Shown one piece after another: positions 8,666 through 17,376 of a DNA stretch of 64,000 bases. The position numbers were made by a program, and so were the translations under genes. The notes under the pieces were generated by a model that worked only from the letters and a program-made list of their open reading frames with translations, was not told the origin of the DNA and made no database searches. The stretch spans positions 184,832 to 248,831 of the forward strand of contig NZ_MKTQ01000028.1 in assembly GCF_001898315.1 (NCBI RefSeq), given 5' to 3'. This DNA is from Microbacterium sp. 70-16. Its GTDB lineage: Bacteria; Actinomycetota; Actinomycetes; Actinomycetales; Microbacteriaceae. Every line of letters begins with the position of its first letter. Positions within the stretch are counted from its first letter, which is position 1.

Positions 8666-10306
8666 ATGAGCCGCGCAGGACAGCCAGCCGAAGCATCCGA
8701 TCTCATCGACATCGACGAACTCATCGCCGCGTACTACGACCGCAAGCCGGATCCGCAGGTTCCCGAGCAGCGCGTCGCGTTCGGCACGAGCGGTCACCGC
8801 GGCTCGTCACTGTCGACGAGCTTCAACGAAGACCACATCCTCGCCACGACGCAGGCGATCATCGACTACCGCGCCGGGCAGGGCATCACCGGGCCGCTGT
8901 TCCTCGGCCGCGACACGCACGGGCTCTCGCTGCCCGCCGAACGCAGCGCGATCGAGGTGCTCGTCGCGAACGGCATCGACGTGCGTACCGATGCGCGGGA
9001 TGCCTGGGTGCCCACGCCTGCGCTCAGCCACGCGATCCTCACCTACAACAAGGGGCGCGCCGTCGACGACCCGGGCCGCGCCGACGGCATCGTCGTCACC
9101 CCGTCGCACAACCCGCCGCGCGACGGCGGGTTCAAGTACAACCCGCCGCACGGCGGGCCGGCCGACACCGACGCCACCGGGTGGATCGCCGATCGCGCCA
9201 ACGCGCTGATCGCAGCCGGTCTCGACGGCGTGCACCGCACCCGTTACGCCGACCTGGACGGTGACAAGATCGGCGAGTACGACTTCCGCGAGGGCTACGT
9301 CGCCGACCTCGCGAACATCATCGACGTGGATGCCATCAAGCGCGCCGGCGTCCGCATCGGGGCCGACCCGCTGGGCGGGGCATCGGTCGAGTACTGGGCC
9401 CTCATCGGCGAGCGGTACGGGCTCGACCTCACGGTCGTCAACCCCGAGGTCGACCCGACGTGGCGGTTCATGACGCTCGACTGGGACGAGAAGATCCGCA
9501 TGGATCCGAGCTCGCCCTCGGCGATGGCCTCGCTCGTGGCGCGGCGTCACGAGTACGACATCCTGACCGGCAACGATGCGGATGCCGACCGGCACGGCAT
9601 CGTCACCCCCGACGCGGGTCTGATGAACCCGAACCACTACCTCGCGGTCGCGATCGACTACCTGTTCAGCCACCGCGACCGGTGGTCGGCGGATGCCGCG
9701 GTCGGAAAGACCCTCGTGTCGTCGATGATCATCGACCGTGTCGCCGCGTCGCTCGGGCGACAGCTGCTCGAGGTTCCGGTGGGCTTCAAGTGGTTCGTGC
9801 CGGGGCTGCTCGACGGGTCTGTCGCGTTCGGCGGCGAGGAGTCGGCCGGGGCATCCTTCCTGCGCTTCGACGGAACCGTCTGGACGACCGACAAGGACGG
9901 CATCCTGCTGTGCCTGCTCGCGTCGGAGATCCTCGCGGTGACCGGCAAGACGCCGTCGCAGCGATATGCGGAGCTCGAGGCCGAGTACGGTTCGTCGGTG
10001 TATCAGCGGGTCGATGCTCCCGCGACGCCCGCGCAGAAGGCCACGCTGTCGAAGCTGTCGGGCGACGCCGTCACGGCGACCGAGCTCGCGGGCGAGCCGA
10101 TCACGGCGAAGCTGTCGCACGCGCCCGGCAACGGCGCGGCGATCGGCGGCCTGAAGGTGCAGACCGAGCACGCGTGGTTCGCCGCGCGCCCGTCGGGCAC
10201 CGAGGACGTCTACAAGCTGTACGCCGAGTCGCTGCGCGGGGCCGAGCACCTCGCCGAAGTGCAGGCCGAGGCCCGCGCCGTCGTCAGCGCGGCGCTCGGA
10301 GGCTGA
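8666..10306 (+). CDS. pgm: Alpha-D-glucose phosphoglucomutase
   Basis: 546 residues, full length. It interconverts glucose 1-phosphate and glucose 6-phosphate, linking glycolysis with UDP-glucose, glycogen and the Leloir products made by the gal genes further on. All four family motifs are present: the phosphoserine loop TPSHNPP (Ser147), metal-binding DADADRH near 303, sugar-binding GGEESAG near 390, and the phosphate-binding RPSGTED near 510. The early [11 protein letters not shown] is typical of the glucose-specific Pgm rather than the phosphomannomutases. The last 19 bases including the stop are tandemly duplicated just after the gene. Confidence 0.95.
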   Translation: MSRAGQPAEASDLIDIDELIAAYYDRKPDPQVPEQRVAFGTSGHRGSSLSTSFNEDHILATTQAIIDYRAGQGITGPLFLGRDTHGLSLPAERSAIEVLVANGIDVRTDARDAWVPTPALSHAILTYNKGRAVDDPGRADGIVVTPSHNPPRDGGFKYNPPHGGPADTDATGWIADRANALIAAGLDGVHRTRYADLDGDKIGEYDFREGYVADLANIIDVDAIKRAGVRIGADPLGGASVEYWALIGERYGLDLTVVNPEVDPTWRFMTLDWDEKIRMDPSSPSAMASLVARRHEYDILTGNDADADRHGIVTPDAGLMNPNHYLAVAIDYLFSHRDRWSADAAVGKTLVSSMIIDRVAASLGRQLLEVPVGFKWFVPGLLDGSVAFGGEESAGASFLRFDGTVWTTDKDGILLCLLASEILAVTGKTPSQRYAELEAEYGSSVYQRVDAPATPAQKATLSKLSGDAVTATELAGEPITAKLSHAPGNGAAIGGLKVQTEHAWFAARPSGTEDVYKLYAESLRGAEHLAEVQAEARAVVSAALGG

Positions 10307-10326
10307 GGCGGCGCTCGGGGGCTGAG
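10289..10326 (+). repeat. Tandem duplication of the pgm 3' end
   Basis: GCGGCGCTCGGAGGCTGAG (10289-10307, codons for Ala-Ala-Leu-Gly-Gly-stop) is followed at once by a copy with one mismatch (10308-10326). Only the first copy is translated. Confidence 0.85.
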
Positions 10327-10362
10327 CGAGCGGGGCGCGGCGGCGCTGTCGCTTCCGTCCCA

Positions 10363-10462
10363 CCGCAATAACTCAGGAGATCCGCCGACATCGGCGCGGA
10401 CGCGCCGCGGAAACACGCGGAGCCAGTCGACAGCAGCGCGCTGCGTTCCTGAGTTGTTGCGG
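10363..10462. repeat. Palindromic element family A, copy 1
   Basis: A 100-bp element with ends CCGCAATAACTCAGGA and TCCTGAGTTGTTGCGG (one mismatch between arms). The ends match two copies near 54.8 and 55.6 kb, while the interior differs. It lies between pgm and the small membrane protein gene. Confidence 0.9.
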
Positions 10463-10621
10463 CGCGGGCGTGGCGCCTGCCCCGCCGGGGCAGAGCCTCC
10501 TCCACATTCGGCAACTCTGCGCAGTTGTCCACCAATCTCCGCGGATCCGCGTCGAGGGTCGCCGGGTACGCGTACTGTCGGTGACACCGGCGACGACAGG
10601 CGTCAGAATGGAGGGGTGACC

Positions 10622-10819
10622 GTGACTCCGGAAGTGATCGGCGTGATCATCGCCGCGTTCGGTGGTGCCGCCACATTGCTCGGCGGCGTCGCGGCGATCA
10701 ACGGGATGATGATGCGCCGCATCGATCGGCGGTTCGATCGTCTCGAATCCGACGTGGTTGAGCTGAAGGTCGCCGTAGCGCGACTCGAGGGCCCGCAGCC
10801 GCGGCTCTTGCGCCCCTGA
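10622..10819 (+). CDS. Small membrane protein with C-terminal coiled coil
   Basis: 65 residues: one transmembrane helix (about 5-28, GVIIAAFGGAATLLGGVAAI), a basic stop-transfer MMMRRIDRRFDR, then a heptad-like amphipathic helix (RLESDVVELKVAVARLEG). Function unknown; the layout resembles small hemolysin XhlA-like or DUF-type membrane anchors. GTG 10622 is preferred because GGAGG ends 7 bases upstream; GTG 10616 overlaps that site. Convergent with the glycerate kinase gene, with three bases between stops. Confidence 0.6.
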   Translation: MTPEVIGVIIAAFGGAATLLGGVAAINGMMMRRIDRRFDRLESDVVELKVAVARLEGPQPRLLRP

Positions 10820-10822
10820 ACC

Positions 10823-12091
10823 TCAGCCGGCTCTCGCTGCGAGTTCCGCGCCCGCGACGCGCAGCCAGCGCGCAGGGGCGGCGAGGGATGCCTCTGCAGA
10901 GCCGGCGAGTTCCGCGAGCGCGAGCGACGCAGCGAAGGCCGACGTGTCGGCGTCGGCGGTGACGCGGCCCGCGATGAGCGCGACCGAAACCCCCGCCGTC
11001 GCGGCGAGAGCCGCCACGTGGGCCGGGGCCTTGCCTGCGGCGGATTGGCCGTCGTAGGAACCCTCCCCCGTCACCACGAGATCGGCCCCTGCGATCGCGG
11101 CATCCAGCCCGATGAGCGTCGCGACTTCGGCCGCGCCGGGCCGCAGCTCACCGCCCCACGCGAGCAGCGCGAACCCCGTGCCGCCCGCGGCGCCCGCGCC
11201 GGGGGTCGCCGGGTCGGCGCCCGCCGAATGCGCCCGTTGTTGCCCAGCGCGCCGGTCGGTGTCGAGCTGCAACCGGCGCACTCGGCGCGAACCGGCGCGC
11301 TCGGCGTCAGCACCCGCGGCAGCGGCAGCGGCCCGAGCCGAAGCCGCACCGGCGCGCTCGGCGCCAGGTCCCTCGACCCCAGTCAGAGCCCCCGCGACGA
11401 GCGCGGCGAACCGCGCCAGCGCCGCGTCGGCGGCGGCGACGCCGAGGGCATCCAGCCCCTTCTGCGGTCCGAAGACGGCGGCCGCGCCGCGCGGTCCGCA
11501 CAGCGGGTTCGTGACGTCACTCAAGACGACGACGCCGCCGGGCGGCAGGTCGCGCAGCTGCGACAGGTCGACGGATGCCGCGGTCTCAAGCCCGCGCACC
11601 CCCGGCACGACCAGCTCACCGGCGGCATCGAGCACGCGCGCGCCGAGCGCGGTGAGCACTCCGGCGCCGCCGTCGGTCGAGGCGGACGACCCGATCCCGA
11701 GCACGAGCCGCTCGACCCCGTGATCGAGCGCGCCGGCGATCGCCTGGCCGAAGCCGAACGTGTCGGCATCCCACGGCCGCAGCTGCCCGCCGAGCAGCTC
11801 GATCCCGCTGGTCGCCGCCAACTCCACGACGCCGGTGCCGTCCGGCAGCAGCAGCCAGTCAGCCGCGACAGGGCGACCGTGCGGGCCGCGCACCGTCACG
11901 GGCACGCGCTGGGCCCCCGATACCGCGGCGGCGAACGCATCGAGCGTGCCCTCGCCGCCGTCGGCCATCGGCCGCAACAGCACCTCGTCGCCGGGGCGCG
12001 CCCGCTGCCAGCCGGCGGCAACGGCGGCGGATGCCTCGGCCGCGCCGATCGACCCCTTGAGGCTGTCGAGCGCGACAACGACCCGGGTCAC
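10823..12091 (-). CDS. Glycerate kinase with an in-frame palindrome-derived insertion
   Basis: 422 residues of the GlxK/GarK type, phosphorylating D-glycerate to 2- or 3-phosphoglycerate. The N-terminus ALDSLKGSIGAAEASAAVA, PMADGGEGT (42-50) and GIGSSASTDGGAG (133-144) are family signatures. The GAGAAGGTGFALLAWGGEL region and VVTGEGSYDGQSAAGKAP also fit. Relatives run straight from the helix ending FAALVAGAL into ATPGAGAAGG. Here about 55 extra residues (about 240-294, rich in Ala/Arg/Gly) intervene. The DNA of that insert (about 11210-11374) carries repeats of AACCGGCGCACTCGG, also found between genes at 48.0 kb. The GTG overlaps the stop of the upstream LacI gene by four bases, so the kinase is the last gene of an isomerase-regulator-kinase unit. 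Whether the enzyme stays active is not known. Confidence 0.88.
   Translation of the reverse strand: MTRVVVALDSLKGSIGAAEASAAVAAGWQRARPGDEVLLRPMADGGEGTLDAFAAAVSGAQRVPVTVRGPHGRPVAADWLLLPDGTGVVELAATSGIELLGGQLRPWDADTFGFGQAIAGALDHGVERLVLGIGSSASTDGGAGVLTALGARVLDAAGELVVPGVRGLETAASVDLSQLRDLPPGGVVVLSDVTNPLCGPRGAAAVFGPQKGLDALGVAAADAALARFAALVAGALTGVEGPGAERAGAASARAAAAAAGADAERAGSRRVRRLQLDTDRRAGQQRAHSAGADPATPGAGAAGGTGFALLAWGGELRPGAAEVATLIGLDAAIAGADLVVTGEGSYDGQSAAGKAPAHVAALAATAGVSVALIAGRVTADADTSAFAASLALAELAGSAEASLAAPARWLRVAGAELAARAG
11210..11374. repeat. Palindrome family E material inside the glycerate kinase gene
   Basis: The segment contains AACCGGCGCACTCGG (11271-11285), AACCGGCGCGCTCGG (11290-11304) and ACCGGCGCGCTCGG (11348-11361). 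An opposite-strand arm CCGAATGCGCC lies at 11223-11233. The double unit at 11271-11304 matches, with about four mismatches in 34, the reverse complement of 48011-48044 in an intergenic region. Boundaries are estimated from the protein alignment I expect for the family. Confidence 0.7.
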
Positions 12092-13125
12092 GGCCGCGGC
12101 GGGGTCGAGTCGCGCAGTAGCACCTCGAGGCGCAGCTCGTCGACGTCCGGTTCCCACTCGGCATCCGTCGCCGCCAGCAGCGCCTGGTGGCCGACCTCTT
12201 CCAGCGGGATGCGCACGGTCGTGAGCGGCGGTGTGACGTCGCGCCCGGTGGGGATGTCGTCGAAGCCCGCGAGCGCGATGTCGCGGCCGGCCTCACGTCC
12301 GGCTTCGCGCAGCGCCGACAGCGCGCCGATCGCGACGACGTCGCTGATGCCGAAGACGACCGTTCCCGGCTCGACGCCGGCGGCGAGCGCCTGCGTCATG
12401 AGGGCATGCCCCGACTCACGCGTGAAGCCGCCGCGGTAGACCTGCGCGATCTCGCCGCCACCGGCCGTGAACCCGGCCGTGAACCCCGCGAGGCGGTCGT
12501 CGCTCGTGACGGTGCCGGCCGCCGCGGCGAGGACGATCGCCCGGCGGTAGCCGCGCGCGGCGAGGGCAGATCCGAGGGCGGTCGCTCCGCCGAGGTTGTC
12601 GATCGCGACGCCGCGGACGGTGTCGGATGCCGCGCCCAGTGCCACGACGCGTCCGCCGGTCGCGGCGAGTTGGTCGAGCTCGGTGGCCAGTTCCGGCGCG
12701 AGTTCGCGCGAGGCGCGAGATGCCGCAAGGATCAGCCCGCGCGGCCGCTGGCCACGCAGCGCGCGCACGAGGCGCACTTCGCGGGCCGGGTCGCGCTCGG
12801 TGATGGCGACGGTGACGACGAGACCCACTTCGTCGGCGCCGCGTGCGACGCCCGAGGCGATCTCGCCGAAGTACGGGTCGGCGATGTCGGCCACGAGCAG
12901 CGCGATGACCGCCGACGTGCCGCGGGCGGTCGCCTGCGCCGACAGGTTGGCGGTGTAGCCGAGCTGGTCGGCGGCGGCCTCGACGCGCTCGCGGTACGAC
13001 TCGGCGACCTTGCGCGCCGAACCGTTCAGGACGCGCGACGCGGTCGCCAGCGACACCCCCGCCTCGCGGGCCACATCGTGCAGCGTGACGGCGCCGGCGC
13101 GAACGGTGTCGGAAGTGTCGGTCAC
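12088..13125 (-). CDS. LacI-family transcriptional regulator
   Basis: 345 residues. An N-terminal LacI helix-turn-helix (VTLHDVAREAGVSLATASRVLNGS, about 13-36) and hinge are followed by the periplasmic-binding-protein-like effector domain. That domain contains YFGEIASGV, VVFGISDVVAIGALSAL and AGFDDIPTGRDVTPPLTTV. It is probably the repressor of the surrounding sugar genes; five GGnAAGCGcTTTCC sites in the locus are typical LacI-family operators. Start and stop overlap its neighbours by four bases each (isomerase upstream, glycerate kinase downstream). The effector sugar is unknown. Confidence 0.9.
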   Translation of the reverse strand: MTDTSDTVRAGAVTLHDVAREAGVSLATASRVLNGSARKVAESYRERVEAAADQLGYTANLSAQATARGTSAVIALLVADIADPYFGEIASGVARGADEVGLVVTVAITERDPAREVRLVRALRGQRPRGLILAASRASRELAPELATELDQLAATGGRVVALGAASDTVRGVAIDNLGGATALGSALAARGYRRAIVLAAAAGTVTSDDRLAGFTAGFTAGGGEIAQVYRGGFTRESGHALMTQALAAGVEPGTVVFGISDVVAIGALSALREAGREAGRDIALAGFDDIPTGRDVTPPLTTVRIPLEEVGHQALLAATDAEWEPDVDELRLEVLLRDSTPPRP

Positions 13126-14018
13126 GATCGCGATTCTAGGCGGGCGGGCGCGGCGGCCAGGTAGGGCGAGACCGCGTCGGCGAAACCGGCGGCCGTGCGG
13201 CGGACGGCTTCGGCGGGCTCGGTGGCCCAGATCTCCTCGTTGAAGATCTCAACCTCGACGTCGCGGTCGTATCCGGTCTCGACGACCGCCGCCGTCAGCG
13301 ATGCGAAGTCGATGATCCCGCCGCCCGGGTAGTGTCGCCCGAGTAGCACGTCGGCGGGCAGCGGCGTCTTCCAGTCGCACACCTGATAGGTCGCGATGCG
13401 ACCCTCACGGCCGGCACGGGCGATGGATGCCAGGACGTCCGGATCCCACCAGATGTGGAACGTGTCGACCGCAGCCCCGACGACGGCCGCATCGAAGTCG
13501 CTCGCGATGTCGAGCGCCTGGCCCAGGGTCGAGACGACGCACCGGTCGGACGCGTACATCGGGTGCAGCGGCTCGATCGCGAGTGTGACGCCCGCCGCCG
13601 CGGCATCCGGCACCAGTTCACCGATCGCGTCACGCACGCGTTCGCGGGCTCCGGCGAGATCGCGCGATCGCTCGGGCAGTCCGCCCGCGACGAGCACGAG
13701 CACGGCCGTCGAGCCGGGGCCACCGGCCGCCGCGAGGGCGGCGGTCTCTTCGATCGCGACGCGGTTGTCGTCGATGGATGCCCGGCGGCCCTGCCCCTCG
13801 GGCATCGTGAAGAACCCGGCCCGGCAGTGCGTGCTGAACCGTAGCCCCGAGTCGGCGAGCATCTGCGCGGCAGTGGCGAGTCCGACGGCCTGCACCGGCT
13901 CGCGCCACAGGCCGATCGCCTGCACGCCGGCATCCGCCGTCACGCGCAGCGCCGTCGCGAGGTCGGCGTGCTTGATGGTGGCCTGGTTGATCGACAGCCG
14001 GGGGTCGATGGTCGTCAT
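13122..14018 (-). CDS. TIM-barrel sugar-phosphate isomerase/epimerase-like protein
   Basis: 298 residues of the AP endonuclease-2 / IolE / xylose-isomerase-like fold. The segments LAIEPLHPMYASD (metal-binding Glu), DTFHIWWDPD (metal His/Asp) and VEVEIFNEEIW (C-terminal Glu) supply the metal ligands. Family members isomerise, epimerise or dehydrate keto-sugars and inosose. The partnership with Gfo/Idh dehydrogenase and DUF993 genes suggests a step after oxidation of a sugar. ATG 14018 has GAGGGGAG six bases upstream. Its stop overlaps the LacI start. A palindromic element (family C) separates it from the upstream DUF993 gene. Confidence 0.8.
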   Translation of the reverse strand: MTTIDPRLSINQATIKHADLATALRVTADAGVQAIGLWREPVQAVGLATAAQMLADSGLRFSTHCRAGFFTMPEGQGRRASIDDNRVAIEETAALAAAGGPGSTAVLVLVAGGLPERSRDLAGARERVRDAIGELVPDAAAAGVTLAIEPLHPMYASDRCVVSTLGQALDIASDFDAAVVGAAVDTFHIWWDPDVLASIARAGREGRIATYQVCDWKTPLPADVLLGRHYPGGGIIDFASLTAAVVETGYDRDVEVEIFNEEIWATEPAEAVRRTAAGFADAVSPYLAAAPARLESRS

Positions 14019-14050
14019 GTGGCGCTCCCCTCTCCCCGCGCCGCCAGCCC

Positions 14051-14130
14051 GACCATGTCCCACTTATGGTCGTCTGCGGGGCGCCGCGGCGACACATTTT
14101 GGGACATGGTGCGCCGCAAGTGGGACATGG
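14051..14130. repeat. Palindromic element family C, copy 1
   Basis: CCATGTCCCACTT (14053-14065) pairs perfectly with AAGTGGGACATGG (14118-14130). An extra arm TTTTGGGACATGGT occupies 14097-14110. The right half, about 40 bases, resembles the reverse complement of the element at 60264-60341. It lies between two co-directional genes. Confidence 0.85.
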
Positions 14131-14148
14131 CGGGGGTCGTCAGGGTGG

Positions 14149-15351
14149 TCATGCGTCGACTCCGTTCAGGAGCAGCAGTGCGTGCCAGCGGGATGCCGCG
14201 AGGTCGGGCTGCTCGAGCGCGCGCGCCGCGTTCGCGAGCTCGACGACGCGGGAGAGGTGCGGAAGGCTGCGCGCGGCGTGCAGACCGCCGACCATCTGGA
14301 AGGCACGCTGATGGCCGTTCAGCCACGACAGGAACGCGACGCCCGTCTTGTAGTAGAAGGTGGGAGCGGCGAAGACCTGACGGCTGAGCTGCTCGGTCGG
14401 GCCGAGGATGTCGAGGTAGCGGCCCGCGTCACCGGCATCCAGCGCCTGGATCGCCGCCGAGGCGACCGGCGTGATCGCCGCGAACGCGCCCAGCAGCGCG
14501 TCGGAGTGCTGACGCGTCGCGCGCAGGTCGCGTTGCGGCTGCTCTGCGGCGGGAACGTCGCCGCCACCGATGAGCCCGACGTAGTTGAAGTCGTCGCCCG
14601 TGTACATGCGCACGCCGCGCGGCAGGCGCTCGCGCACCGCGACCTCGGACTCGGCGTTCAGCAGGCTCATCTTGACACCCGCGACCTTGTCGACGTTCTC
14701 GCGGATGATCTCCAGCAGCACGTCCGATGCCGTCTGCCAATCGGATGCGCCGAAGTAGCCCTCGAGCTGCGGGTCGAACGCCGTGCCGAGCCAGTGCAGC
14801 ACCACCGGCGTCGTCGCGGCGCTGAGCACCTCGCGATACACGCGGCGGTAGTCGTCCGCCGACGCGGCGACACGGGCGAGATGACGGGATGCCATGAGCA
14901 CGGGCCCCGCGCCCTCTTCCTCGGTGAAATGGAGCTGCTGCTTGTAGGCGTCGGTGACCGCGCCCAGCGAGATGCGCTCGTCGTCGACGTGGTCGGTGTT
15001 GACCCCGACCACGACCTGCCCGCCCTCTTCGCGCGCGACCTGGGCCGACCGCGTGATGAGCTCGCGCGTCGCCGCGGCATCCAGCCCCATGTTGCGCTGG
15101 GCCGTGTCCATCGCGTCGGCGACGCCGAGCCCCCAGCCGTAGACGTGGCGGCGGAAGGCGAGCGTCGCGTCCCAGTCGATGTCGGCGGGCTGGCCGGGCG
15201 TGTTCTCGGCGTTGGTCTTCGGCACGACATGCGCGGCGGCGAACGCGACGCGCGAGCGCAGCGGCGCAGCCGGGCGCGCATAGCCGGGCGCGTCATCGAG
15301 CGGGGCCGTCGAGACGGCTCCATCGGCAGAGAGCAGCGTGAGGTGCGGCAT
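14149..15351 (-). CDS. DUF993 / dihydrodipicolinate synthase-like aldolase family protein
   Basis: 400 residues. The sequence has the alternating pattern of a class I aldolase-type TIM barrel, with GQVVVGVNTDHVDD, TPVVLHWLGTAFDP, VAGVKMSLLN (probable Schiff-base lysine strand) and MYTGDDFNYVGLIGG. This is the poorly characterised DUF993 group annotated as dihydrodipicolinate synthase-like. The likely role is retro-aldol cleavage or dehydration of an oxidised sugar acid or keto-sugar in the pathway of its neighbours. ATG 15351 follows the Gfo/Idh stop after five bases, so the two are one unit. Substrate not assignable from sequence. Confidence 0.75.
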   Translation of the reverse strand: MPHLTLLSADGAVSTAPLDDAPGYARPAAPLRSRVAFAAAHVVPKTNAENTPGQPADIDWDATLAFRRHVYGWGLGVADAMDTAQRNMGLDAAATRELITRSAQVAREEGGQVVVGVNTDHVDDERISLGAVTDAYKQQLHFTEEEGAGPVLMASRHLARVAASADDYRRVYREVLSAATTPVVLHWLGTAFDPQLEGYFGASDWQTASDVLLEIIRENVDKVAGVKMSLLNAESEVAVRERLPRGVRMYTGDDFNYVGLIGGGDVPAAEQPQRDLRATRQHSDALLGAFAAITPVASAAIQALDAGDAGRYLDILGPTEQLSRQVFAAPTFYYKTGVAFLSWLNGHQRAFQMVGGLHAARSLPHLSRVVELANAARALEQPDLAASRWHALLLLNGVDA

Positions 15352-15356
15352 CCGAC

Positions 15357-16559
15357 TCAGTCCAGGGCCAGTTCGGGCAGCTCGACCTTGCGACCCTCGC
15401 GCGCCGACTGCAGGCCGGCCTCGGCCAGCAGCACGCCGCGGGCGCCGGCGAGCAGGTCGAAGGGATAGTCGGTGCCGAGGGCGTAGGAGGTGAGGAACTC
15501 CTCCCACTGCTGGCGGAACCCGTTGAGGAAGATCTCGTTGGTCGGCACCTGCGCCCAGTCGGCGTCGTAGTCGTGCTCGTCGGCCAGGTCGGGGTTCCAC
15601 ACGGGCTTGGGCGTCTGGTTGCGGTGCTGGATCTTGGCGCCGAACAGGCCCACGACGGCCGAGCCGTGCGTGCCGTCGACCTGGAACTGCACGAGCTCAT
15701 CGCGATCGACGCGCACCGTCCACGACGAGTTGATCTGGGCGACGACGCCGCCGGCGAGCTCGAAGATGCCGTAGGCGGCGTCTTCGGCGGTCGCCGTGTA
15801 GTGCTCGCCGCGCTCGTCCCAGCGGTCGGCGATGTGCACGGATGCCTGGGCGTAGACGCTCTGGACTCCGCCGAACAGGTTCTCGAGCAGGTAGTTCCAG
15901 TGCGGGAACATGTCGACGATGATGCCGCCGCCGTCTTCGGTGCGGTAGTTCCAGCTGGGGCGCTGCGCGGCCTGCCAATCGCCCTCGAAGACCCAGTAGC
16001 CGAACTCGCCGCGCACCGACAGGATGCGGCCGAAGAAGCCCGACTCGATGAGGCGGCGCAGCTTCTGCAGTCCGGGCAGGTAAAGCTTGTCGTGCACGAC
16101 GCCGGTCTTCACCCCCGCCGCAGCCGCGAGCTTCGCGAGCTCGAGGGCCTCGTCGACAGATTCGGCGGTGGGCTTCTCGGTGTAGATCGTCTTGCCGGCG
16201 GCGATCGCCTTGCGCAGCGCCGCGGCGCGCGCCTTCGTCACGAGGAAGTCGGCGTAGATCTCCCAGCGCGGGTCGGCGAGCGCGGCATCCAGATCGGTCG
16301 TGTAGTCGTCGATGCCGTGGCGCGCGGCGAGCTCGGCGAGCTTTGCCTCGCTGCGCCCGACCAGCAGCGGCTTGACGGTGAGCTTCGACCCGTCAGGCAG
16401 CTCGATGCCGCCCTGGTCGCGGATCGCGAGGATCGACCGCACGAGGTGCTGGCGGTAGCCCATGCGGCCCGAGACGCCGTTCATGATGATGCCGACCTCG
16501 CGCACGGCGGGGGCCGTCGCATCGGTGTGTGCGGGGGCGAGGGTGGTCGTCTCTGACAC
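15357..16559 (-). CDS. Gfo/Idh/MocA family NAD(P)-dependent sugar oxidoreductase
   Basis: 400 residues. The N-terminal Rossmann domain starts at EVGIIMNGVSGRMGYRQHL. IYTEKPTAES carries the family EKP motif (Lys in catalysis). The C-terminal alpha/beta domain includes NYRTEDGGGIIVDMFPHWNYLLENLFG, with the catalytic His. Such enzymes oxidise sugars, inositols or glycosides at a hydroxyl. GTG 16559 is chosen because AGAAGGA lies six bases upstream; an ATG 24 bases further up lacks a site. First gene of a unit continuing into DUF993, isomerase, LacI and glycerate kinase. Two LacI-type operators lie within 90 bases upstream. Confidence 0.85.
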   Translation of the reverse strand: MSETTTLAPAHTDATAPAVREVGIIMNGVSGRMGYRQHLVRSILAIRDQGGIELPDGSKLTVKPLLVGRSEAKLAELAARHGIDDYTTDLDAALADPRWEIYADFLVTKARAAALRKAIAAGKTIYTEKPTAESVDEALELAKLAAAAGVKTGVVHDKLYLPGLQKLRRLIESGFFGRILSVRGEFGYWVFEGDWQAAQRPSWNYRTEDGGGIIVDMFPHWNYLLENLFGGVQSVYAQASVHIADRWDERGEHYTATAEDAAYGIFELAGGVVAQINSSWTVRVDRDELVQFQVDGTHGSAVVGLFGAKIQHRNQTPKPVWNPDLADEHDYDADWAQVPTNEIFLNGFRQQWEEFLTSYALGTDYPFDLLAGARGVLLAEAGLQSAREGRKVELPELALD

Positions 16560-16598
16560 GGTGGTTCCTTCTGTTCTCGTCACCGACGTTTGCTAGTC

Positions 16599-16612
16599 GG
16601 TAAGCGCTTTCC
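16599..16612. promoter_or_regulatory. LacI-type operator O1
   Basis: GGTAAGCGCTTTCC, a near-palindrome of the GGnAAGCGcTTTCC class, 40 bases upstream of the Gfo/Idh start. Four similar sites occur in the same locus. Confidence 0.7.
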
Positions 16613-16631
16613 GTACTTCGATCGTGGCATG

Positions 16632-16645
16632 GGAATGCGTTTTCC
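16632..16645. promoter_or_regulatory. LacI-type operator O2
   Basis: GGAATGCGTTTTCC lies 33 bases (three helical turns) from O1, compatible with cooperative binding or looping upstream of the Gfo/Idh gene. Confidence 0.6.
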
Positions 16646-16677
16646 GCAACCCGATCCGGCCGTGAGTCTGACGTCGT

Positions 16678-17376
16678 TCAGGCGGGCTGCACAGCTCTCG
16701 CCGCGGCGGTCAGGCGCACGAGGCGCCGCTCGGCGATCGCCACGAGGGCGAACGCGACGAGGCCGAGCGCGGGGATCACGAGCGGAAGGAACTGCCACGT
16801 CACGACGCCCGCGAGCCCCACGGCGACGATGACGTAGGCCGTCCCCGAGACGTCGGCACGCGCGATGCGCGGGGCGATCCGCACGAGTGCGAGCCACCGG
16901 TCGGCGGGAGACCACAGGCTCGCGGCGATGAGGGCGAGCGTCAGCGCGACGGATGCCGCGGCTCCCGCCACGAGCGCAGCGGCGAGGGCGCCCGGCACGA
17001 CACCCCCTGCCAGCAGAGCCAGTTCGACGCCGGCGAGTGCGGCGAGGGCCGTCGTCGCGGCGCCGACCACGAGCCCACCCGGCAGCGCTGCGCGGACGTC
17101 GGCGAAGAAGGCCGACGCGGGCGTCGCCTCGGCATGCACGAACCGGCGCAGGTGCGCCGAGCCCGCGGCGACGGGGGCCGGCCAGGTCACGATCGGGATG
17201 CTGACGAGCGCCATGAGCGCGCCGACCCACAGCACTTCGCCGAAGAGGGCGAACCGCTGCCGGGCACCCGGCCAGCGCAGGACGCTGCCGTCGACCTCGG
17301 GGCGGGCACGGCGGGCACGGCGGGCACGGCGGTCGCTGCGCGCGCGGCGGTCCGCTTGGCGCTGCTCGCGGGTCAT
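16678..17376 (-). CDS. DUF624 (YesL-like) integral membrane protein
   Basis: 232 residues: a basic Arg-rich N-terminus, then about five hydrophobic segments. The segment FGEVLWVGALMALVSIPIVT matches the opening of DUF624/YesL proteins, which are commonly encoded with carbohydrate ABC importers. Function unknown, perhaps transporter assembly or regulation. ATG 17376 overlaps the stop of the upstream permease gene by four bases, making it the last gene of the transporter operon. The Arg-rich start comes from a short repeated run (CGGGCACGG units at about 17304-17330). Confidence 0.65.
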   Translation of the reverse strand: MTREQRQADRRARSDRRARRARRARPEVDGSVLRWPGARQRFALFGEVLWVGALMALVSIPIVTWPAPVAAGSAHLRRFVHAEATPASAFFADVRAALPGGLVVGAATTALAALAGVELALLAGGVVPGALAAALVAGAAASVALTLALIAASLWSPADRWLALVRIAPRIARADVSGTAYVIVAVGLAGVVTWQFLPLVIPALGLVAFALVAIAERRLVRLTAAARAVQPA

